Assembly: GCF_000518865.1 (NCBI RefSeq)
Contig: NZ_JAEK01000017.1
Span: 27,221 to 91,114, forward strand
Length of the DNA: 63,894 bases
Reading direction: 5' to 3'
From: Bacillus sp. J37
Lineage (GTDB): Bacteria > Bacillota > Bacilli > Bacillales > Bacillaceae
In this document: positions 28,998 to 35,765 of the stretch, piece after piece
Layout of the letters: each line of letters starts with the position of its first letter
Numbering within the stretch: the stretch's first letter is position 1
Position numbers and translations under genes: made by a program
The notes under the pieces: generated by a model
Database searches by the model: none
What the model was told of the DNA's origin: nothing
What the model saw: only the letters and a program-made list of their open reading frames with translations

Positions 28998-29761
28998 ATG
29001 TCCGGAAAAGAAATACGTCTAAAGAAGCTTTACCATCATTCCGACAAACTACTCATTGTCCCGATGGACCATGGAATTACAATTGGTCCTGTTACAGGGT
29101 TAACGGATATTAACAAAACAGTTGAAGCTGTATTCGATGGTGGTGCAGATGCTGTTGTCGTTCATAAAGGGCTTGTTCGCTATTTAACAGATGCAATAGG
29201 TTCAAACAAAGGTGAACTTATCATTCATTTATCAGCATCAACAGCTTTAGCTCCAGAATCTCAATCCATGCGAAAAGAACTGGTTTCTTCAGTAGAGCAT
29301 TCGATTCGATTGGGTGCAACTGCTATTTCTACACATGTAAACCTCGGATCACCTTTTGAAGCCGAACAAATAAAGGATGTTGGTTTAATTGCTGAAGAAT
29401 GTGATAAGTGGGGCTTGCCATTATTAGCTATGATGTATGTTCGTGACGGTTCCAGAGTGCATGAATTTGACCCGGACCGTATCCGACATGCTGCACGTGT
29501 AGCCGAGGAGCTTGGAGCAGATGTTGTGAAAGTCAATTATAGTGGTTCACCTGAGACATTCAAACAAGTCGTTTCCGGTGTGAAATCCCTGTGTTAATCG
29601 CTGGTGGAGAAAGACTATCATCAAACGATGATTTAATCACGATGATTGACGATGCGATAAATGCTGGTGCAAATGGAATCTCAATAGGTCGAAACATTTT
29701 CCAAGATGATGATCCAAAGAAATTATGTAAAAATATCCGATCTATTTTAAATCAATCATGA
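28998..29761 (+). pseudogene. GriI-like aldolase (ADTH/3-amino-4-hydroxybenzoate precursor synthase), frameshifted
   Basis: Class I Schiff-base aldolase of the DeoC/FbaB (DhnA) group. GriI joins aspartate semialdehyde to a C3 unit (DHAP) and archaeal homologues make the ADTH precursor. The first frame (28998-29597, 199 residues) has VPMDHGIT and the catalytic lysine K178 in ADVVKVNYSG, then stops. Reading shifts by -1 at 29583-29586 into 58 more residues (IPVLIAGGERLSSN and GISIGRNIFQ, the phosphate-binding end) stopping at 29761. One A restored after GTGAAA gives an intact protein of about 254 residues. This is either a recent mutation or a sequence error. The AAATCC context is not a typical slippery site. 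Confidence 0.88.
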
Positions 29762-29769
29762 GGTGAAAT

Positions 29770-29961
29770 ATGGAGAAACAACAATTCACAAATGAAGCAA
29801 TTGGTAACTTATCGAAGAAAATCGCAGAGTTAAAGAAACAAGGAGCATCCGGTGACCAAATTCAAGGTGCTGTGTTTGAAATGCTACGTGAACTTGGAAT
29901 TAATATCCCTTTAGATAAACTGCCGGAGAACTTTAGAGCAGTTAAAGATGAAAATGAATAG
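29770..29961 (+). CDS. Small unknown protein closing the operon
   Basis: A 63-residue protein starting MEKQQFTNEAIGNLSKKIAE, mostly amphipathic helix with two Gln/Lys-rich stretches. It has no DSL motif of a carrier protein and no membrane segment. ATG 29770 is nine bases after the aldolase stop, with GAGGTGAA in front. The operon terminator follows. It could be a regulator or partner of the pathway enzymes; nothing more can be said. Confidence 0.65.
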   Translation: MEKQQFTNEAIGNLSKKIAELKKQGASGDQIQGAVFEMLRELGINIPLDKLPENFRAVKDENE

Positions 29962-29991
29962 CAAAGAATAGCTAAAAAATGATTAAGTAGG

Positions 29992-30022
29992 AGAGATTGG
30001 ACCATAGTCTGATCTCTTTTTT
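29992..30022 (+). terminator. Terminator of the GriH/GriI-type operon
   Basis: AGAGAT (29992-29997) pairs with ATCTCT (30012-30017) across a 14-base loop, followed by six T. Confidence 0.72.
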
Positions 30023-30086
30023 GTATGGTTTCAAGAAAAACAGCCAAACTAACATGGGAAAAAACTAAAAATTGGAGGAAAACTTC

Positions 30087-30710
30087 ATGTTAAAAAAGCT
30101 TTTTTTAGCAACATTTGTCTTTTTTATGGTGATGCCTTCAGTATCACATGGGCAAATTAAAACCTTTAAAGAACCGCCATTTGAGTTTTACAAAGTATCA
30201 AAAGGAGATACTTTCTGGTACATAGCCCAACGATATGGGTTAGATTATCGAAAATTAATGGAATTAAACCCTAACGTTGAACCAAGAAATATGCATGTAG
30301 GAGAGGTTATCCGTCTTAAACCTTCAGCTAAAAGTGTTAGTAGCTTCCAAGAGCAAGTTGTTCAATTAGTAAATCAAGAGCGTGCAAAAGCCGGATTAAG
30401 ACCTTTAACACATCGCGCGGATGTAAAAAATGTAGCTCAGAAAAAAGCAGAGGACATGATTAATTCAAATTACTTTTCACACACAAGTCCAAATTACGGA
30501 TCACCTTTTAATATGCTAAAAACATTTGGAATTAGCTACTCGTATGCAGGAGAAAATATTGCAAAAGGGCAAAAAACTCCACAAGAAGTGATGAATGCAT
30601 GGATGAATTCATCAGGTCATCGAGCAAACATCTTAAAACCTGAATTCGATGCAATCGGAGTAGGGTTCTATCATGGGGCATGGGTGCAAATGTTTATTAA
30701 GGGTAGATAA
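30087..30710 (+). CDS. LysM plus CAP/SCP-domain extracytoplasmic protein (YkwD-like)
   Basis: A 207-residue exported protein with a signal peptide (LFLATFVFFMVMPSVSHG, cleaved near residue 24) and one LysM module (about 34-77, YKVSKGDTFWYIAQRYG). A C-terminal CAP/SCP domain holds VVQLVNQERAKAGLRPL, the HTSPN loop and NSSGHRANILKPEFDAIGVG. The domain pair fits the YkwD/spore-associated group of CAP proteins. ATG 30087 follows TTGGAGGAAAA. It lies 125 bases after the operon terminator region and has its own terminator, so it is not part of the GriH/GriI operon. Confidence 0.82.
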   Translation: MLKKLFLATFVFFMVMPSVSHGQIKTFKEPPFEFYKVSKGDTFWYIAQRYGLDYRKLMELNPNVEPRNMHVGEVIRLKPSAKSVSSFQEQVVQLVNQERAKAGLRPLTHRADVKNVAQKKAEDMINSNYFSHTSPNYGSPFNMLKTFGISYSYAGENIAKGQKTPQEVMNAWMNSSGHRANILKPEFDAIGVGFYHGAWVQMFIKGR

Positions 30711-30721
30711 GTATAAGTAAG

Positions 30722-30761
30722 AGCAAAATCCTCTTCTATTATAAGAAAAGAGGATTTTGTC
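30722..30761 (+). terminator. Terminator of the CAP-domain gene
   Basis: AAAATCCTCTT (30725-30735) pairs with AAGAGGATTTT (30748-30758) around a short AT-rich loop. Confidence 0.85.
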
Positions 30762-30782
30762 ATTTTGTGAGGGTTTGTGTCT

Positions 30783-30877
30783 AATCGAAAATAAAATAAC
30801 AGAATCGAAGATAAAAACTTTAAAATCGTTGATAAAAATTCAGAATCGAAGATAAATGTCAAAAATCGAAGATAAAA
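30783..30877. repeat. Five imperfect repeats at about 20-bp period
   Basis: Five copies of the motif (A)AATCGAAGATAAA lie with their ATCG cores at 30784, 30804, 30825, 30845 and 30865, so the spacing is 20, 21, 20 and 20 bases. Copies 2, 4 and 5 share AATCGAAGATAAA; copies 1 and 3 vary by one or two bases. The array is intergenic, between the CAP-domain gene terminator and a convergent small gene. Confidence 0.85.
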
Positions 30878-30938
30878 TACCCAAGTTAAATAAGGCAGCC
30901 ACTTTCTTCATTGCTGACTGCCTAAAAAGTAAGTTATT

Positions 30939-31109
30939 TTACTTAAAAATATCTCGACCATCGGCTCCTACTGAGTCATCTGTATTTGTTCGGGAATTAA
31001 ACTCTTCATCATTTTTATAATTTCCATGTGAGGGCTGTTTAGAGCCGAGATATTGCGATTTATGTTTTGCTTCTGACTTTATGAATTCATCAAAGCTTTC
31101 GTTAACCAT
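30939..31109 (-). CDS. Small hydrophilic protein of unknown function
   Basis: A 56-residue protein beginning MVNESFDEFIKSEAKHKSQY, rich in Asn, Asp, Ser and Lys and ending SVGADGRDIFK. It is probably largely disordered. The start at 31109 has AGGAG about eight bases upstream, while a 28-residue extension has none. It lies next to an alpha/beta SASP gene on the same strand, about 120 bases downstream of it. A spore-related role is possible from that neighbour alone. Confidence 0.55.
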   Translation of the reverse strand: MVNESFDEFIKSEAKHKSQYLGSKQPSHGNYKNDEEFNSRTNTDDSVGADGRDIFK

Positions 31110-31181
31110 TAAATTCACTCCTTTTTTATTAATAGAGACATTATTAGGTTGTCCAATCAGAATGTTTTCATGACAAAGCAA

Positions 31182-31212
31182 TAAAAAGAGCACCGCTACA
31201 TGCGATGCTCTT
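31182..31212 (-). terminator. Terminator of the alpha/beta SASP gene
   Basis: On the minus strand AAGAGCATCGC pairs with GCGGTGCTCTT and is followed by TTTTAT. Confidence 0.88.
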
Positions 31213-31228
31213 AGCCAATTATATTTAA

Positions 31229-31444
31229 TTAAAATCTACCAGTTCCGCCGCTCATTTGTTGCTGAGCCATAGATACTAAGCGTTTTGTAATTTCGCCACC
31301 AACAGAACCATTTGCACGAGATGTTGTTTCTCCACCAAGATTTACACCGAACTCACTTGCGATTTCGTATTTCATTTGGTCGATCGCTTGAGAAGCACCA
31401 GGTACTACTAATTGATTAGAATTGTTGTTACTGTTGCTTGCCAT
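31229..31444 (-). CDS. Alpha/beta-type small acid-soluble spore protein
   Basis: A 71-residue DNA-binding spore protein. The family signature [19 protein letters not shown] and [12 protein letters not shown] is complete, including the GPR protease cleavage region EIASEFG. These proteins saturate forespore DNA and protect it from damage, and are degraded at germination. Start 31444 ([12 protein letters not shown]) has an AAGGAGATGG site upstream. Which ssp paralogue it is cannot be decided. Confidence 0.95.
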   Translation of the reverse strand: MASNSNNNSNQLVVPGASQAIDQMKYEIASEFGVNLGGETTSRANGSVGGEITKRLVSMAQQQMSGGTGRF

Positions 31445-31680
31445 AATAAATCCATCTCCTTTTAAAAATGTATTGTGTGGTGGGTTAGGGTGGATTTGCA
31501 CCATCCATTAACCATCTAGGTTAACCCTTAAAAAAGTTATTTGCTTTTGTTGATATTTAATATAACTCGGTTACAAATTATTTATGCAGTGTTTATTTAT
31601 GAAAGTTTTTCCATTAAAAACGGGTAATCCGTTGTTGTTGTAGGAACACTACAAGTAAAAATATTTAGGAGGAAAAGTTC

Positions 31681-32472
31681 ATGCCTACCGTAGAATTAGA
31701 GAACGGACAAAGCATAGCCTATGATGAAATTGGAGAGGGAGTGCCGGTTGTTTTTATTCACCCACCAGGTATGGGTAGACATGTTTTTTATTTTCAAAAA
31801 AATCTAAGTCAAAGTATGAGATTGATCATACCTGATTTATCAGGACATGGTGATAGTTCACGTATTGAACCAGTTGATAATTTAGTGAAGTACTATGCAG
31901 AAGAAATGATCTTACTCTTAGATAGATTAGAAATTGATTGTGCTATTGTTTGTGGATATTCTGCAGGAGGGATGATTGCACAGTATATGAGTGTTCATTA
32001 CAAGGAACGATTGAAAGGGCTAATTTTATTTGGAGGATACCCAGCTGTAGTAAATCCGCTATTTCAATTAGAGCATAAAACGGGAATGTTTCTAGTTAGA
32101 CATCATCGTGATTTTCTTTGTAATTTGTTAGCAATAAGTCATACAAGAAATAAGTATGTAAGAAATTTGCTTGTAGAGCATATGCGGAAAGCTCAGAAGA
32201 AAGCATGGTATAACTATTATTTCGATGTCTTAAATTGTAATCTTATGAAAGAACTTAAAAAAATCTCTGTCCCGGTTTTAATCATTGATGGATCAAAATC
32301 AGAATTAACGAATACCTACCATACTTATTATAAAAAAAGGATAAAACACCTCCGTGTTGTAATCATTAACAAAACAAATCATCAAGTCCCAACAAAAAGA
32401 TGGAAGATAGCAAACAAAGAGATCGAATTATTTTGTGGGAATATAACAAATAAGGCAGGAAAAGCAGAATAA
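31681..32472 (+). CDS. Alpha/beta-hydrolase
   Basis: A 263-residue alpha/beta-hydrolase without signal peptide. The oxyanion region is FIHPPGMGRH, the nucleophile elbow GYSAGG carries Ser94, the acid is probably in the VLIIDGSKSE strand end and the histidine is in NKTNHQVP. The substrate is unknown. It starts at ATG with GGAGGAAAA upstream and is followed by aldose epimerase about 130 bases on, with separate leader sequence. Confidence 0.8.
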   Translation: MPTVELENGQSIAYDEIGEGVPVVFIHPPGMGRHVFYFQKNLSQSMRLIIPDLSGHGDSSRIEPVDNLVKYYAEEMILLLDRLEIDCAIVCGYSAGGMIAQYMSVHYKERLKGLILFGGYPAVVNPLFQLEHKTGMFLVRHHRDFLCNLLAISHTRNKYVRNLLVEHMRKAQKKAWYNYYFDVLNCNLMKELKKISVPVLIIDGSKSELTNTYHTYYKKRIKHLRVVIINKTNHQVPTKRWKIANKEIELFCGNITNKAGKAE

Positions 32473-32599
32473 ATGCTTAATTATATAGGTTAGTACATCT
32501 TTGAATCCATTGGAGGAAAACGCTGTCAAATAATGTGATATAATGGTTTAGATATCTTCTGATATAAAGATAAGATTGATAAGAAAGAGGAGAGATATT

Positions 32600-33649
32600 G
32601 TGAAGGTTTTAAAAGATGTTTTTGGAGAGTTAAAAGGGGAAAAAGTCTACTCTTTTACGTTAGAAAATCGTAACGGAATGAAAGTATCATGTATCACGCT
32701 CGGATGTATTATCACAGACATTGTCGTACCAGATAAGAATGGTAAATTGGAGAATGTAGTACTTGGTTTTGACAATGTTGAAAGTTACATAAAAGATTCT
32801 CCTTATTTCGGAGCGGTTTGTGGACGTGTAGCAGGGAGAATAAGTAACGGACATTTTGAACTAGATGGTCAACTATATGAATTGCCAAAAAATGATGCTA
32901 ATAATCATTTACATGGCGGACCAGAAGCCTTTGATAAAAAGCTTTGGGATGCTCACGAAATAAATGAGATTGACGCAGTAGGAGTGGAGTTCTCTTATGT
33001 TAGCAAAGATGGAGAGAACGGGTATCCTGGAAACCTCTCTGTTAGAATTACATACATTTTAAATGAGCAAAATGAGCTTTCTATTACATATCATGCAACA
33101 ACTGATAAGAAGACAATAGTTAATTTAACAAATCATAGTTATTTTAACTTAAGTGGAGATCTAAAAGATGATATTCTATCACATAAATTACAAGTAAAGA
33201 GTAATGAAATCCTTGAGTTAAATGCCAATGTAGTACCAACTGGAAAGTTTATAAATGTTAAAAATACACCTTTTGACTTCAATACTGGGAAGAAGATTGA
33301 GGAAGCAATATCTTCAACTCATGAGCAAATTCAACTCGTGGGTCAAGGTGTGGACCATCCATTTCTTTTAGATAACCATCAAAATGAAGAAATTGTGTTA
33401 ATCGACGAAAAGAGTGGAAGAAAGCTTACTGTGGAAACAGATCAACAAAGTGTTGTCATCTACACGAGTAATATGCTTGAGGAACCATTTGACATTAGAG
33501 GAACAAAAGCTAGAAGGTACATGGGTGTTTGTTTGGAAACTCAAGGTCTTCCAGATTCAATAAATCATCCACAATTTTCACCATGTATCTTAGATACTGG
33601 GGAAGAGTACAAAACATCCACAACTTATAAATTTACTGTTTTAAAATAA
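32600..33649 (+). CDS. galM: Aldose 1-epimerase (galactose mutarotase)
   Basis: Interconverts alpha and beta anomers of aldoses. The 349-residue protein shows RVAGRISNGHFELDGQ, the NNHLHGGP loop, the catalytic His in NLTNHSYFNL and the catalytic Glu in CLETQGLPDS. GTG 32600 is preferred because AGAGGAGAG lies eight bases before it; an in-frame ATG 24 bases earlier lies on the wrong side of that site. No galactose genes lie nearby, which is usual for this gene in Bacillus. Confidence 0.9.
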   Translation: MKVLKDVFGELKGEKVYSFTLENRNGMKVSCITLGCIITDIVVPDKNGKLENVVLGFDNVESYIKDSPYFGAVCGRVAGRISNGHFELDGQLYELPKNDANNHLHGGPEAFDKKLWDAHEINEIDAVGVEFSYVSKDGENGYPGNLSVRITYILNEQNELSITYHATTDKKTIVNLTNHSYFNLSGDLKDDILSHKLQVKSNEILELNANVVPTGKFINVKNTPFDFNTGKKIEEAISSTHEQIQLVGQGVDHPFLLDNHQNEEIVLIDEKSGRKLTVETDQQSVVIYTSNMLEEPFDIRGTKARRYMGVCLETQGLPDSINHPQFSPCILDTGEEYKTSTTYKFTVLK

Positions 33650-33657
33650 AAATTCAA

Positions 33658-33684
33658 GCCCCTCAAAAAAATGAGGGGTCTTTT
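33658..33684. terminator. Terminator of galM
   Basis: CCCCTCA (33659-33665) pairs with TGAGGGG (33672-33678), followed by TTTT. Confidence 0.85.
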
Positions 33685-33686
33685 AG

Positions 33687-33902
33687 TTACTCCCCATACG
33701 GATATGAAACACGAATACTGTTAATTGTACCAGGCTCATCCTGCACCGTGTTTAATGACTCCATGTATTCCTCAAACTCTTTTTGTACATCTGCCGGGGC
33801 TCCTTTTTTTAAATGCCAATTTCCAGGCTCATCAACGAAAAAATTACTATACATAAAATCTGGTTTTTTAATAGTTATGAGAATCCCTCCATTTATCTTC
33901 AT
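33687..33902 (-). CDS. Small unknown protein
   Basis: Up to 71 residues with a conserved-looking core (YSNFFVDEPGNWHLKKGAP, then VQKEFEEYMESLN). The start is uncertain. ATG 33902 has no clear site, and ATG 33854 (MYSNFFVDE) has GGAGGG about 30 bases upstream, too far for normal spacing. The codon pattern and the terminator facing galM support a real gene. The family was not recognised. Confidence 0.5.
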   Translation of the reverse strand: MKINGGILITIKKPDFMYSNFFVDEPGNWHLKKGAPADVQKEFEEYMESLNTVQDEPGTINSIRVSYPYGE

Positions 33903-34007
33903 TATGTTTAGCTTTTACTTAATTGGAGGGATAAACTCAACTTTTTACGTTGTAAAATTTTGAAGGGAGATGAATGATTTCATAACCTGAACGTCATAAA
34001 AGGTTAT

Positions 34008-34790
34008 TTACCTGCTAATTGTTGTTTCTTTTTCTTTTTTATCTGATGATTGGTTGTCATTGTTTCTTGTTGAAGCAGATCTATTAAAGAATTGGGCAAA
34101 ATAACCTGTAATTTGCCGGTAGTTTTCTTCTATCTTTTCAACAACAAAACTAATCCTTTCGAAAATTGTAGTTCTTAAGCTATCCAGTTCACGAGATGTT
34201 TTTAAATTTATGGCTTCCTGCTGATCAATGCGATCTAATATTGTTTTATGAAACGTTTCTTGAATTTCGATTGTCTTTAAAATTTGGTCATTAATTTCTT
34301 TTTGACTAACTAATTGTTCATTTACATTAGAATGTTGTTCTTTGAATTGGTCAATTTTGTTTGCGAGCTGATGCATAGCAGTATCCTGAAGTGTAAGTTG
34401 ATCAATTATTGCTTGATTTATTAATCCTTCTTCTTCATATTTTTTTAGTATATCTTTGTTAAATGAGTCGATAGCCGTAAATTTTTGAAAGAACAATTCG
34501 TTAGCTTCTTCTTGCTTATTTATGTTTTCAAGCAATGGTATTGTTCGATTTTCCTGATCAACCAGTTGTTTTGTTAATTTGTGAAAATGCTTTTGTTGTT
34601 CATGTTTTGTTTGATAAAGTAAAGAATTTAATGAATTAGAAGCATTTTTTAGTTCTCCGTTCATTGTTTGTTGATTTTTAATAAATTCTTGTAAATAATT
34701 TTTCCTAAAGGTCGGTTGGTTGGATGTTGCTTCAACCTTTGTTGGTTGTTTATATAGAAGTGGATTTTGTTGATTTTTTATATAGACCAA
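34008..34790 (-). CDS. Coiled-coil protein of unknown function
   Basis: A 260-residue hydrophilic protein without signal peptide or membrane segment. From about residue 30 to 235 it is almost continuous helix with heptad-like spacing and several Gln/Asn/Lys-rich segments (LVDQENRTIPLLENINKQ, LVSQKEINDQILKTIE). The C-terminus is low-complexity. TTG 34790 is the start, with AAAGGAGTGAG eight bases upstream. It stands alone. A structural or tethering role is the only hint. Confidence 0.7.
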   Translation of the reverse strand: MVYIKNQQNPLLYKQPTKVEATSNQPTFRKNYLQEFIKNQQTMNGELKNASNSLNSLLYQTKHEQQKHFHKLTKQLVDQENRTIPLLENINKQEEANELFFQKFTAIDSFNKDILKKYEEEGLINQAIIDQLTLQDTAMHQLANKIDQFKEQHSNVNEQLVSQKEINDQILKTIEIQETFHKTILDRIDQQEAINLKTSRELDSLRTTIFERISFVVEKIEENYRQITGYFAQFFNRSASTRNNDNQSSDKKEKETTISR

Positions 34791-34947
34791 TGAAACTCAC
34801 TCCTTTCATAGTTCTTTTAAAATGATGTTAATATCATATGTTTGAGCAGGGCTGTTTGATAAGTTTTTTTAAAACAAAAAAATTGTGAAGAGATTGCAGA
34901 AAGAAGGACATACTACAAATGAAATTAAGTAGAAGGTGGTATGGAGA

Positions 34948-35571
34948 ATGAGCATGGAGTGGTTCGATCGTGTTAGTAGTGAACTTCAAGATCATTTAGA
35001 ATCGATATGTGATAAGTACGATCAAGAAGGAAATATGTCGATAGATCGTGGTGCAAAGCACCCTCGGATTGAATTTTTTATTGAAACAGAGGATGATGAT
35101 CGAGAATATTTTTGCACTTTGTTTTTCGACCCATATAATGAGGAATTCTATTTTGAAACATTTGATTTTGAGTATGAGCAAACGACAAGGACAATTTTAG
35201 CTGATATTGAAGAAATTATTGAAGCAGTCCATGAAAGCTTTCATGTGTACATAAATGATGAGCTAGATGAAGAATTTGCTGATGATGTTATAGATGAGGA
35301 AGAAACAGATATTTTTGAAGAAATTGATGTGGAGTGGGAAACTCCTGAAGTGACAGCATTTATTTATGAAGATGAGGTAGAAGTCACGTATCAGTTTGGC
35401 ATTGTTCAAGAAACAGGTGATGGGGTACTACGACGAGTAAACCGCATCAAAACAGAAGATGATGATCTTATCAAAGATGAAACAAATTTTATTTTCAGTA
35501 AAGAAGAGGCAAGCACAATTATAGCTATGATTGCGAGTCATATGGATTCTTTGTCTGAATTTGAGCTGTAA
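34948..35571 (+). CDS. Acidic hypothetical protein
   Basis: A 207-residue very acidic cytoplasmic protein (MSMEWFDRVSSELQDHLES, then long Asp/Glu runs in ELDEEFADDVIDEEE). The N-terminal part has a beta pattern with aromatic residues (EYFCTLFFDPYNEEFYFETF). ATG 34948 has AAGGTGG eight bases upstream, a better choice than the GTG 12 bases earlier. A terminator follows. No family recognised. Confidence 0.7.
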   Translation: MSMEWFDRVSSELQDHLESICDKYDQEGNMSIDRGAKHPRIEFFIETEDDDREYFCTLFFDPYNEEFYFETFDFEYEQTTRTILADIEEIIEAVHESFHVYINDELDEEFADDVIDEEETDIFEEIDVEWETPEVTAFIYEDEVEVTYQFGIVQETGDGVLRRVNRIKTEDDDLIKDETNFIFSKEEASTIIAMIASHMDSLSEFEL

Positions 35572-35589
35572 TGAATATGCTGAACAATA

Positions 35590-35631
35590 TAAGATGTTTT
35601 AAATGAATGTATTCATTTTTAGCATCTTTTT
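35590..35631 (+). terminator. Terminator of the acidic protein gene
   Basis: AAGATG and CATCTT flank an inner AAATGAATG/CATT helix, followed by six T. Confidence 0.75.
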
Positions 35632-35765
35632 TCGTTTTATTTGGTCTTATAGTGGATATTGTTGGGTTTCAATAAGAAAATGTTAATAGAAACATTAGAG
35701 AATGTAGGAGTTTTTAAAGGATATATCGAACTATTTAATAGGTATGTTATGAAGGGCGGGGTTAT

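Noticed and set aside
29583-29597. Programmed -1 frameshift in the aldolase
   Set aside because: The AAATCC context does not form a slippery heptamer and no clear downstream pseudoknot was seen. A lost A explains it more simply.
30783-30877. CRISPR array
   Set aside because: The repeat unit is only about 13 bases with 7-base gaps, far too short for repeats and spacers, and no cas gene is near.
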